Shown here one piece after another: positions 1 through 7,722 of a DNA stretch of 64,000 bases (positions within the stretch are counted from its first letter, which is position 1; each line of letters opens with the position of its first letter). Source of the DNA: Peribacillus huizhouensis (GTDB lineage: Bacteria > Bacillota > Bacilli > Bacillales > DSM-1321); contig NZ_JACJHX010000003.1 of assembly GCF_014138605.1 (NCBI RefSeq), positions 124,001 through 188,000 of the forward strand, in the 5' to 3' direction. Below the pieces are notes generated by a model, which saw only the letters and a list, made by a program, of their open reading frames with translations, ran no database searches and was not told the DNA's origin. The translations under genes and the position numbers were made by a program.

Positions 1-415
1 CTGACATAAACAAAGAATAGATTAATTGAGTGGTTAATGTTTGTTTTAAATAAGGATAAAAATACCAACTGATTGCGAATGTCATAAGAAAAGTAGGGAT
101 GATCCCCACTAGTGCAAGTTGTACAGCGTTTTTTATTAGCCTGTCTTCTATGTTTTCTTTACCTACTTGAATTCCTATTATAAACATATATAAAGATATT
201 CCGAGCTGACTTAATAGGAATAATTGTTCTTTTATATCTTTATTAAACAGCCACTCTTGGATCTCAGGGAACAAGGCACCTAAAAATGAAGGACCTACTA
301 AAATACCGCCAATCATCTCCCCGACTACTTTGGGCTGGCCTACCATTTTTGCTAGAGTGCCAAATAACTGAGAAATCATTATTACGATCAATAAACTCAA
401 TAAGAATTGAAACAA
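1..415 (-). CDS. Cation/proton antiporter (CPA2 type), N-terminal part, runs off the left edge
   Basis: The minus-strand frame from a TTG at 413-415 stays open to base 1. It encodes a hydrophobic N-terminus followed by GEMIGGILVGPSFLG and a second hydrophobic stretch with SQLGISLYMFIIGIQVG, the pattern of the first membrane helices of KefB/NapA-type Na+(K+)/H+ antiporters. An AAAGGAG ribosome site lies 8 bases before the TTG, which is why I choose that start over the out-of-frame ATG at 418-420. About 138 residues are visible of a family usually 380 to 600 long; the C-terminus is outside the window. Substrate ion cannot be told. A C-terminal remnant of the same kind of protein lies at 22487-22684. 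Confidence 0.8.
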   Translation of the reverse strand, partial: MFQFLLSLLIVIMISQLFGTLAKMVGQPKVVGEMIGGILVGPSFLGALFPEIQEWLFNKDIKEQLFLLSQLGISLYMFIIGIQVGKENIEDRLIKNAVQLALVGIIPTFLMTFAISWYFYPYLKQTLTTQLIYSLFMS

Positions 416-474
416 AACATACACTCCTTTTTTTACTAATGAAAAAGTATATCGGGACTAGTCCAAAAAGTCTA

Positions 475-672
475 TCAAGCTTGGGCATACTCAAAAAGTA
501 AGCATTTGGTAGAATTTTTCAATGGCCACAGAAGGCTCGTTCTGTAAGGATACTTTCGAGAAAATACATGTTCTACCGGACTAATAACGCTTAAGTTTTT
601 TATATTATCAACCTCTGTGCTTGTCTCTTCAAGGAACGATCTTTTCATTGCATCTGCTAAACTTTGAGATTC
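475..672 (-). pseudogene. Possible C-terminal gene remnant of unknown family
   Basis: A minus-strand frame of 65 codons, closed upstream by a TAG and lacking a convincing start or ribosome site, reads like the end of a protein (residues such as SLADAMKRSFLEE and YPYRTSLLWPL). I do not recognise the family. It could equally be a chance frame. The rest of the 416-1034 gap holds no gene; a copy of a small hairpin repeat with a GCGCCC core lies near 715-740 and the promoter region of the next operon lies at 900-1030. Confidence 0.2.
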
Positions 673-909
673 CTATGAACTTCCTTTTGGAAGCTAATTG
701 AAGTTATGTCTGTTATTCAAGAATAGGGCGCTTTCAAGATACTAGCTACATTTTTTTGATGCTTCATAAGATTTCAATTATGAAATTTTACGTGGTAATT
801 CCCCTTAATAGAGAGTAACCTCCTAATCTGCCTTATTTTTTGTTACTACTATTATAAAACAGATACAGGGCATTCTTTTAGAAGCAATTTCCGTAATTTA
901 GTTAAAATG

Positions 910-945
910 ATATGCGTTCAGAACATTTGTTCTATAATAAGTCAA
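910..945 (+). promoter_or_regulatory. LexA-like (SOS) box overlapping a -10 element ahead of ispA
   Basis: The 14-base palindrome AGAACATTTGTTCT occupies 920-933 and runs directly into TATAAT at 933-938, placing a repressor site on the promoter. The Gram-positive LexA (DinR) consensus is CGAAC-N4-GTTCG; the core GAAC-N4-GTTC is perfect here and the outer bases differ. No good -35 is visible at 17 bases (ATATGC). The same 14-mer recurs at 54095-54108, again next to TATAAT. LexA control is an inference from the motif only. Confidence 0.5.
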
Positions 946-1034
946 AAGACTCTGGTATTTGTTTTTTTGAATTGTTAAAATAATGGTAACAACTTAGATA
1001 ATGCTACGAATTCATCCTATCAGGAGGGGTAATA

Positions 1035-1997
1035 ATGGAGCGAAAAGTACGATTGATTCCGTATCAGGTAGATGCAGTGGTTGAAACGGTTGCAGAGGTG
1101 CCAAAGGGAATTGAGCTTATTCAGGCTCCAAAGCTGTGGGAGAAGTCGAAAGGAAAGGACATTACGGTTGCAATTCTGGACACCGGTTGTGATGTAGACC
1201 ACCCAGATTTGCAAGGGAGGATTATTGGCGGCCGGAACTTTACGGAAGATGACAACGGTAATTCTGATATTTTCAAGGATTATAATGGTCATGGAACACA
1301 TGTAGCGGGGACAATTGCCGCTGTTGAAAATGGAGTGGGTGTCGTCGGGGTTGCGCCGGAAGCAAATTTATTAATTTTAAAAGTGTTAGATCATCGAGGG
1401 TCTGGCCAGTATGAGTGGATTATTAACGGTATCAATTATGCAGTGGAGCAGAAAGTGGACATCATATCTATGAGCCTCGGTGGTCCTGAGGATGTACCTG
1501 AATTACATCAAGCGATTCAGAATGCCATCGCAAAGCATATCCTCGTCGTTTGTGCAGCAGGAAATGAGGGAGATGGTCGGGATACAACAGATGAATTAGG
1601 CTATCCTGGCTGTTATAATGAAGTAATAAGCGTAGGTTCTGTAGATTTAAATCGTCGCTCATCTGATTTTACAAATTCGAATAAAGAAGTGGACCTAGTG
1701 GCACCTGGCGAAGAGATTCTTTCCACCTATTTGGGTGGGAAATATGCAAAGCTAAGCGGAACATCGATGGCTACGCCTCACATCTCAGGTGCGCTGGCGT
1801 TAATCAAGGAGATTTCGAATAAAAGTTTTGAAAGGAATTTGACTGAGCCGGAGCTTTATGCACAGCTCATCAAGAGAACCGTTCCGTTGGGCAATTCACC
1901 AAAGCTTGAAGGGAATGGTTTATTATATTTAACAGCTGTTGACCATTTAAAGGAAGTCTTCAGTGAAAAATTAACTACACAAGTGTTGAGTAGCTGA
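1035..1997 (+). CDS. ispA: Intracellular subtilisin-like serine protease (IspA type)
   Basis: This 320-residue S8 family protease is a cytoplasmic subtilisin: there is no signal peptide and no long propeptide, but the short N-terminal extension carries the LIPY motif (residues 7-10) that in this family blocks the active site until it is clipped. The catalytic triad is visible as Asp49 (ILDTG), His86 (NGHGTH) and Ser244 (GTSMATP), with the oxyanion Asn177 in AAGNEG. Length and sequence match the IspA family closely. The start ATG follows CAGGAGG at good spacing. Its TGA stop shares a base with the ATG of the nuclease gene downstream, so the two are translationally coupled. In Bacillus such enzymes degrade cytosolic protein in stationary phase and sporulation. 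Confidence 0.93.
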   Translation: MERKVRLIPYQVDAVVETVAEVPKGIELIQAPKLWEKSKGKDITVAILDTGCDVDHPDLQGRIIGGRNFTEDDNGNSDIFKDYNGHGTHVAGTIAAVENGVGVVGVAPEANLLILKVLDHRGSGQYEWIINGINYAVEQKVDIISMSLGGPEDVPELHQAIQNAIAKHILVVCAAGNEGDGRDTTDELGYPGCYNEVISVGSVDLNRRSSDFTNSNKEVDLVAPGEEILSTYLGGKYAKLSGTSMATPHISGALALIKEISNKSFERNLTEPELYAQLIKRTVPLGNSPKLEGNGLLYLTAVDHLKEVFSEKLTTQVLSS

Positions 1998-2803
1998 TGA
2001 AGGAGTTAAACTTATTAGCTCATGAGTGGGAAACGATTCAAGCGACTTACATTAGGAATCTCAAAAATCGACCGTACTATGATGTTGAGACAGATAATGA
2101 AATGAAGCAAGACTATTATTCTCGAATAATCTTTGATGATCATTTGAAAAAAAATCTAACCATCTTGCTTCAAGAAACCCATAATAATAAACTCGGGTAT
2201 GCCCCGCATCGTTTTTTATATCCTTGGGTTGATCTTCAGGAAAATGGTGAGCTGAAAAGTCTCTATTCAGGAAAAGGAATGGACCCTCTAACCGTTATAG
2301 AAGAGGATCTTATTCTTCATGAAAACCGAGAGATAGGCCGAATTAGCGGATTTTCCGGTAGAAATCTATTAAACTGCGAGCATGTTGTTCCACAATCTTG
2401 GTTTCTAAAAAAAGAGCCAATGCGTGGAGATTTACATCATCTATTTGCCTGTGAACCAAGCTGTAATAGCAGTCGCAGCAACTATCCGTATGATGATTTT
2501 CAAGATTATGTACCTGAGGCAAGAATTACAGGTGTGAAGGACGGATGTGGAAAATCAGATTCAGGAAAATTTGAACCTGAATACGGTAAAGGTATTGTCG
2601 CTAGGGCAACGTTTTATTTTCTAACTCGTTATCCTAATACGATTCATCAAGAGCTGACGAATCTTACACTTTTAATAGAATGGCATAAACAATTCCCTGT
2701 ATCACGATACGAGATGCACCGCAATCAAGCAATCCAAGAACTACAGGGGAATCGTAATCCGTTTATTGATTATCCTGAATTGGCGGAGCAGATCATAAAG
2801 TGA
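1997..2803 (+). CDS. Endonuclease I family (EndA/Bsn-like) nuclease without signal peptide
   Basis: The 268-residue product has the His-Cys-box-like core of endonuclease I proteins: NCEHVVPQSWF, GDLHHLF and CNSSRSNYPY, in this order in the middle of the protein. Family members such as Bacillus Bsn or E. coli EndA are exported and cut DNA or RNA non-specifically with a metal ion. Here the N-terminus (MKELNLLAHEWETIQ) is polar, with no signal peptide or lipobox, so the enzyme should stay in the cytosol like the protease it is coupled to (start ATG overlaps the ispA stop by one base). No immunity gene is seen. Cytoplasmic location is inferred. Confidence 0.85.
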   Translation: MKELNLLAHEWETIQATYIRNLKNRPYYDVETDNEMKQDYYSRIIFDDHLKKNLTILLQETHNNKLGYAPHRFLYPWVDLQENGELKSLYSGKGMDPLTVIEEDLILHENREIGRISGFSGRNLLNCEHVVPQSWFLKKEPMRGDLHHLFACEPSCNSSRSNYPYDDFQDYVPEARITGVKDGCGKSDSGKFEPEYGKGIVARATFYFLTRYPNTIHQELTNLTLLIEWHKQFPVSRYEMHRNQAIQELQGNRNPFIDYPELAEQIIK

Positions 2804-2848
2804 AACTTCAATTAGTGGGGGTTACTGCCCCTTAAGCAGGATAAACTA
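2801..2848 (+). repeat. Short-form interspersed hairpin repeat (GTGAAACTTC family)
   Basis: The sequence starts with GTGAAACTTCAATTAGTGGG and ends with a GCAGGATAAA tail. The same ends occur at 27554-27605 (inverted), 36515-36568, 42716-42860 and 44341-44673 (inverted). This copy looks like a short form in which the internal part of the roughly 145-base long form is missing. Confidence 0.6.
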
Positions 2849-2849
2849 A

Positions 2850-2903
2850 AAAAGCAGGTGTCTCATAAGGGTCTGACTCTTTATTTTTGAGACACCTGCT
2901 TTT
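2850..2903 (+). terminator. Rho-independent terminator after the ispA-nuclease pair
   Basis: Arms AAAAGCAGGTGTCTCA (2850-2865) and TGAGACACCTGCTTTT (2888-2903) are perfectly complementary over 16 bases, with a T-run closing the right arm. The loop carries a GGGTCTGAC segment. Confidence 0.9.
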
Positions 2904-2941
2904 GTTGTGGAGCCATTCTAGTTATTAATAAGATAGCCTAT

Positions 2942-3203
2942 CAATCGAATACATTACATAGATACTCGGACTTCATCTTAAGCTATATTGCGGAAAGTAA
3001 AGAAGAGGTAGATTCTCTTTTAAAAAGGGCAAAAGTAGTTGGCGGAACATTACCAAGTCAACCAAAGGAACATGACTGGGGCTATTCTGGCCACTCTAAG
3101 GATTTAGATGGGCATCTTTGGAAATCGTTTATTTTAGTGTATGATAGGCTGTATAGGTTATTAAATCGTAAATCGAGCAACTGGGAGGAAGAATTATGTT
3201 AGC
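2942..3203 (+). pseudogene. C-terminal remnant of a VOC (glyoxalase-like) protein
   Basis: An open frame without start codon reads FILSYIAESKEEVDSLLKRA, then GGTLPSQPKEHDWGYSGHSK, DLDGHLWK, which is the C-terminal half of the PhnB/glyoxalase VOC family (the DPDGH segment has become DLDGH). The N-terminal half is missing: upstream sequence after the ispA terminator does not continue the protein. The frame runs into the ribosome site of the SRPBCC gene and stops at 3201-3203. VOC and SRPBCC genes are often neighbours, so this may be a decayed former partner. Confidence 0.65.
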
Positions 3204-3681
3204 TAAATTAAAAAAAGGTGAACATGGGTATATTGCTCGATTCGAGCGGCATGTAAAACACTCGGTTGAAAAGGTTTGGGCGATGTTGACAGAAAACGAC
3301 AAACTAGCAGCCTGGTTTTCCGAGCTTCGAATTGATGAGCTTCGTAAAGGTGGAATCATTAAGTTCGATATGCAAGACGGTACGTTTGAAAAGTTTACAA
3401 TTACAGATTTTAAGCTAAATTCAGTATTGGAATTTACCTGGGACAAAGATCTTGTTCGGTTTGAATTGTATCCTGAACAGGATGGTTGTTTATTAGTATT
3501 AATTGAAAAAATTGATACCATCACGGATCATACGCCAAGGGATCTTGCTGGCTGGCATGTTTGTCTTGATGTTATTCAAGCATTACTGGATGGTAGAAAA
3601 ATAGAACGAGAAGTAGAATGGAAACAGTGGTACGAGAAGTATACAGTGGCTGTAAAAGAAGTAAGTGAAAATCAAGAGTAA
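3196..3681 (+). CDS. SRPBCC (AHSA1-like) domain protein
   Basis: The 161-residue product is a single START/Bet v1-like domain. The N-terminus (ARFERHVKHSVEKVWAMLTE, AAWFSELRIDELRKGG) and the C-terminal GWHVCLDVIQALLDG are typical of the AHSA1 subgroup of SRPBCC proteins, small cytosolic ligand-binding proteins of generally unknown role. GGGAGGAA precedes the ATG. It overlaps the end of the VOC remnant by 8 bases. A hairpin terminator at 3704-3738 ends the unit. The specific ligand cannot be inferred. Confidence 0.85.
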   Translation: MLAKLKKGEHGYIARFERHVKHSVEKVWAMLTENDKLAAWFSELRIDELRKGGIIKFDMQDGTFEKFTITDFKLNSVLEFTWDKDLVRFELYPEQDGCLLVLIEKIDTITDHTPRDLAGWHVCLDVIQALLDGRKIEREVEWKQWYEKYTVAVKEVSENQE

Positions 3682-3703
3682 GTAGTTTAATTAAAAGTAG
3701 ATC

Positions 3704-3738
3704 AAACACTGGCCGAGACTTCGGTTGGTGTTTTTTAT
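3704..3738 (+). terminator. Terminator after the SRPBCC gene
   Basis: AACACTGGCCGA pairs with TCGGTTGGTGTT around a short loop (some G-T pairs) and is followed by a run of T. Confidence 0.8.
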
Positions 3739-3876
3739 TTTCATAATGAAAGTTGGTACGAAATGTATTCATTCTGGTGCGCTAATCAAAAATCCGACCC
3801 ATAATCTTAATTTTAATGGATAATTTCCCTTATATGGTACCGATTGCTCATGTTTTACAGGAATTTCTATATTATT

Positions 3877-4047
3877 ATTGACAATAAGTTGTCAATATTT
3901 TAAATATAAAGATAACTATCTATCAATTATGTTATTCTTTCCCTGACATGATTGAAATTTACCATCATGTTAACAAAGTAAATGAAGTGAGGTGACTTTT
4001 GAAAATATTTATGTAAAAGGTATTTTAAAAAAATGAAAGCGTTAACA
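3877..4047 (+). promoter_or_regulatory. Sialidase promoter region with a CcpA (cre) site
   Basis: In the 440-base gap before the sialidase, TTGACA near 3877 is spaced 17 bases from TAAATA, inside the small palindrome TTGACAATAAGTTGTCAA. Further down, TGAAAGCGTTAACA at 4034-4047 matches the cre consensus TGWAARCGYTWNCW at every position, which predicts carbon catabolite repression by CcpA. The site lies downstream of the candidate promoter and about 75 bases before the start, a roadblock position. Confidence 0.6.
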
Positions 4048-4122
4048 CGGTGATTTTAGCTCCACTTTGTATGTTTAGAAGAAAGAGAATCACATGATCA
4101 TTTAATTAAAGGAGAGATATTT

Positions 4123-6534
4123 TTGGCGAAAAAATTTACAATGTTCATATTTTCATTCCTTATAACTATTTTCATTTTGGGTCAAGAGAAATTCGTTTCT
4201 GCTATGTCATCTGCTAATATACCAGACCCGATTTTACACGTAGAAAACCAGAAGATTAAAGACGGATATTTCACGAACTTAAATAATCAAGTCGATAAGT
4301 TGAAAAGCGTGGATGAAGGAACGATTATTGTACGATTTCAATATACTGGATCGTCCATTATGTCACTTTTTTCTTTAAGTAATAATCAAGTCCGAGATGG
4401 TCATTTTCATCTATACATTACCCCTACAGCTATAGGCAGTGAAAATCGCTTTGAGAAACCAGGGGAACCGAAGCAGAATGTCCATGTTAATGCCCAGGTG
4501 AATTTGAAAGAAAATAAAGTTTATACCCTTGCGATGGTTTTAGACAAGGAAGAAGGGTACAAGTACTTTTTAGATGGTGAATTAATAAAGGAGGATTCTC
4601 AGTCTCCGAGGAAATTTTTAAGCAATATTTATGCACCAGATAGCTCACAATTAGGACGTACGGAAAGGTCATCAGGCAATCCATATCCATTCAACGGTAA
4701 TATTGATTTTGTGAAAGTTTTCAATGAGCCGCTTTCTCATGAGGTACTAACAGCAATAACCGGGGAAACCAAAGCTCAATCATTAGAAAATCCTATGCCT
4801 GATACAGATGATGTAACAAAGCCTTTAAGCGTTTTTTATCCCGGCTTTATGGATTCCAATAATTATCGAATTCCTGCTTTGCTCTATAGTGAAAAAGGAA
4901 CACTTATTGCTGGCATAGATCGCCGTGTTGTACACGGAGGTGATTCTCCAAACAATATTGATGCAGTAATCCGCAGAAGCTATGATCAGGGTTTGACATG
5001 GGAAAAGGACGGAATCGTCATCAATGATTACCCAGATCAAGCATCTAATATTGACTTGACACTTTTACAGGATCAATCTAATGAACGAATTTTTGCGCTT
5101 GTTGACGGTTTTCCTCATGGAGCTGGACTTATGGGGGGATTTGGTACAAATGCATATAAAGGGACTGGTTTTAAAACCGTAGACGGTAAAGAGTACATGT
5201 TTTTAAAAGATGAAAATAATAATGAATACACAATTAGAGAAGATGGAATAGTGTATGACGAAACTGGAAAACGTACCGAATATTCAGTTGATGAAGATAG
5301 AAATTTATATGTAAATGGTGAAAAAATAGACAACTATTTCAGCCAAACTTCTCCATTAAAACCTCATAAAACATCTTATCTTGAGCTGTATTATAGTGAT
5401 GATGAGGGAGAAACATGGACAGGGCCTATTGATTTAAACGATGAAGTAAAAGAGGAATGGATGATATTTTTAGGAACAGGTCCAGGAAACGGCATCCAGT
5501 TAACCAAGGGTCCAAATGAAGGAAGACTAGTATTTCCTATTTATTTTCTAAATGAACATAATAGACAGGCGAGTGCAATTATTTATAGTGATGATCACGG
5601 TAAAACATGGCATCGCGGGGAATCTCCAAACGAAGGTAGGCTAATAGGTGAAGAAATAATTAATGAAAGATATTTTACTAATTCTGCTCATGAAATAACA
5701 GAATCACAAGTTGTAGAAATGCCGGACGGTCAGCTGAAATTATTCATGCGGAATTACTCAGGATATGCACAAATTGCTACTAGCTTTGATGGAGGGGAAA
5801 GTTGGGATTCTGAAGTAGTGACTGAGAAGGCTTTAACTGCACCATATAGCCAAATGTCGGCTATTCGTTATGAAGGACAGGTTGATGGCAAAGAAGCTGT
5901 CATCTTCTCCAGTGCAAGTGATCCTGCAAGCAGAATAAATGGAACTGTTAAGGTCGGGTTGATTGAGGAAGATGGAACATATGAAAATGGCCGGACAAAG
6001 TATGCTTTTAACTGGAAACATAGCCAGCTTGTGAAAGAAGGTCATTATGGATATTCCAGTCTCACTAACTTATCAAACGGTGAAATTGGCCTATTTTATG
6101 AAGGAACGGCAAATACTGAAATGTCCTATATTAAATTTAACATTGATTACCTAAAATTAATATGGCAGAAGTACAAACCAGCACCAGAACCAATATTAAA
6201 ATCTTTCAATATTTTATCTAAAAAACCAACACCTTATCGACCGGGAGATAAAATCCAAGTAGAGGTAGTATTTGATGACTATGTTATGTTAATTGGAAAT
6301 AAACGTATGAACGGCATGATTGGCGGAAAGGAAATCCATTTTGACTTAGTTGAAAAAACCGAGAACTCCCGTTTCATTTTTGAAGGAATCGTCCCAAATA
6401 TTAAACCAAAAGCATATACTGCGGAGCTTGAATTTGACAATAATCTTACTATTTATAATGTTTATGGTGAATTATTTCAAGCAAATCAAGACGCAGCCAA
6501 ACTCACAGCTAAGATTATCGTAAGAGGTAAATAA
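4123..6534 (+). CDS. Secreted exo-alpha-sialidase with lectin-like N-domain
   Basis: This 803-residue glycoside hydrolase (GH33 type) releases sialic acid from glycoconjugates outside the cell. Starting at TTG after AAAGGAGAG, it has a signal peptide (residues 1-27, cleavage after VSA), a concanavalin-like lectin domain to about 220, and a sialidase beta-propeller with YRIP (248-251, the FRIP-type arginine motif) and four Asp boxes: SYDQGLTW (286), SDDEGETW (425), SDDHGKTW (489), SFDGGESW (554). Between boxes 1 and 2 lies a beta-rich insertion around residues 345-415, as in NanB/leech-type enzymes. The last 110 residues form an unassigned beta domain. There is no LPXTG anchor, so it is probably released. 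Confidence 0.93.
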   Translation: MAKKFTMFIFSFLITIFILGQEKFVSAMSSANIPDPILHVENQKIKDGYFTNLNNQVDKLKSVDEGTIIVRFQYTGSSIMSLFSLSNNQVRDGHFHLYITPTAIGSENRFEKPGEPKQNVHVNAQVNLKENKVYTLAMVLDKEEGYKYFLDGELIKEDSQSPRKFLSNIYAPDSSQLGRTERSSGNPYPFNGNIDFVKVFNEPLSHEVLTAITGETKAQSLENPMPDTDDVTKPLSVFYPGFMDSNNYRIPALLYSEKGTLIAGIDRRVVHGGDSPNNIDAVIRRSYDQGLTWEKDGIVINDYPDQASNIDLTLLQDQSNERIFALVDGFPHGAGLMGGFGTNAYKGTGFKTVDGKEYMFLKDENNNEYTIREDGIVYDETGKRTEYSVDEDRNLYVNGEKIDNYFSQTSPLKPHKTSYLELYYSDDEGETWTGPIDLNDEVKEEWMIFLGTGPGNGIQLTKGPNEGRLVFPIYFLNEHNRQASAIIYSDDHGKTWHRGESPNEGRLIGEEIINERYFTNSAHEITESQVVEMPDGQLKLFMRNYSGYAQIATSFDGGESWDSEVVTEKALTAPYSQMSAIRYEGQVDGKEAVIFSSASDPASRINGTVKVGLIEEDGTYENGRTKYAFNWKHSQLVKEGHYGYSSLTNLSNGEIGLFYEGTANTEMSYIKFNIDYLKLIWQKYKPAPEPILKSFNILSKKPTPYRPGDKIQVEVVFDDYVMLIGNKRMNGMIGGKEIHFDLVEKTENSRFIFEGIVPNIKPKAYTAELEFDNNLTIYNVYGELFQANQDAAKLTAKIIVRGK

Positions 6535-6546
6535 TTAAGTGATTAG

Positions 6547-6596
6547 AGCTGTTACGAAAAGTCATTATTTTTGTTTTTTTCGTAACAGTTTCTTTT
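6547..6596 (+). terminator. Terminator after the sialidase gene
   Basis: CTGTTACGAAAA (6549-6560) pairs perfectly with TTTTCGTAACAG (6577-6588), followed by TTTCTTTTT. Confidence 0.9.
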
Positions 6597-6607
6597 TATA
6601 CAAAACA

Positions 6608-6790
6608 TCAATGGCGTTAAAACGCCACCATATATTATGAAAAATAAATCCTATGACACGCTACACTCACCTAATCATAATGGTGGCGGTGCGAAGCGGG
6701 AATTTTGGATGCTTTCTCGATAAAATCCGTTTACCTGCTAAGTAGATTAGCTATATTAGTAAGTCGTGAAGCCCCGTCCCCATGTCCTTT
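6608..6790 (+). repeat. Interspersed structured element, copy A (about 175 bases)
   Basis: Shares ordered conserved blocks with 36319-36490 and 56030-56195: GCCACCA, then ACGCTACACTC(A/G)CCTAATCA, then ATGGTGGC closing an inverted repeat with the first block, a variable stretch, GTAGATTnn, and the tail ATTAGTAAG(T)nGTGAAGCC/GCGAAGCC CCGTCCCCATGTC. No ORF or terminal inverted repeats. It is either a non-autonomous mobile element or a family of structured RNAs. Confidence 0.75.
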
Positions 6791-6819
6791 TGGAGGTGAA
6801 TAAAATTACAACCAACCCT

Positions 6820-7653
6820 ATGAATAAGTTGATAGGTATAAAACCGTCCATCTTAATGGAGCAAAATAAGCATACATTTACTAAATCAGAAAATAAAATA
6901 TATGAATACATTCGAGATCATAGTCAACAGGTACTCTATCATTCTTTAACCGAGTTATCAGAGGCTAGTAGTGTAGCGGAAGCAACTGTTTTACGTTTTT
7001 TTAGAAAACTGGGATTTAAAGGGTTTCAGGATTTTAAGTTTTTGTTAGCACAAGAAACATCACTAGCAGCACAAAAAGATAGCCATGAAACCATCATCAA
7101 AAAAATTAGAAATAATATGGTACAAGCAATAAATGAATCATCTGAAATCATAAGATTGGAAGATTTACAAGCTGGAGTAGACATGATCAATCAATCCGAT
7201 GATGTAGTAATATTTGGGATTGGCTCATCAGGAATAGCTGGGTTAGAGATGCAGAATCGCCTAATGAGAATTGGAAAGCATGCTAGCGTTATCACTGACT
7301 CGCATTTTCAAATTATGAGGGCATCGTCTACGACTGAGAAAACCGTTGTCATTGCAATTAGTCTGACAGGCAGTACAAAAGACATTGTAGATGCTGTGGA
7401 AATTGCAAAGGGAAATAAAGCTACGGTTATTGTCTTAACTAGTTATGTTAAATCTCCATTAACAAGGTTTGCTGATTTAGTATTATTCTCGTCTGCTAAG
7501 GAGAGTCCACTAGATAGTGGATCATTAGTATCTAAAATCTCACAGCTGTATCTTATTGACCTCTTATGTACGGGAATTACCATGCAAAATTTTGAAAAGG
7601 CAAAAACGATTCACATGAACATATCTAAAAATACATCAAGTAAGCTTTACTAG
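6820..7653 (+). CDS. RpiR/MurR family regulator with SIS domain, probable sialic-acid regulator
   Basis: The protein has an N-terminal RpiR helix-turn-helix (VAEATVLRFFRKLGFKGFQD) and a SIS phosphosugar-binding domain (VVIFGIGSSGIAG and AISLTGSTKDIVDAV). SIS regulators of this type control N-acetylmannosamine or sialic acid use in several Firmicutes, and the genes on both sides are sialic-acid genes, so a NanR-like role is inferred. The start is uncertain: the frame is open back to a GTG at 6766 inside repeat copy A; the best ribosome site (GGAGG, 6792-6796) is 8 bases from an in-frame ATT at 6805, and the first ATG is at 6820. I list the ATG. The length from there is 277 residues, near the family norm. 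Confidence 0.85.
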   Translation: MNKLIGIKPSILMEQNKHTFTKSENKIYEYIRDHSQQVLYHSLTELSEASSVAEATVLRFFRKLGFKGFQDFKFLLAQETSLAAQKDSHETIIKKIRNNMVQAINESSEIIRLEDLQAGVDMINQSDDVVIFGIGSSGIAGLEMQNRLMRIGKHASVITDSHFQIMRASSTTEKTVVIAISLTGSTKDIVDAVEIAKGNKATVIVLTSYVKSPLTRFADLVLFSSAKESPLDSGSLVSKISQLYLIDLLCTGITMQNFEKAKTIHMNISKNTSSKLY

Positions 7654-7722
7654 GATTTTTTGAATGTCAAAGAAAATAAGTAACTAGTTTATATATTTTT
7701 CACAATATGAGGAGGAAATATC

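Noticed and set aside
6608..6790. CRISPR-like or tRNA-like interpretation of the structured repeat
   Set aside because: Copies are single and far apart, there is no spacer pattern, and no acceptor or anticodon arms can be drawn.
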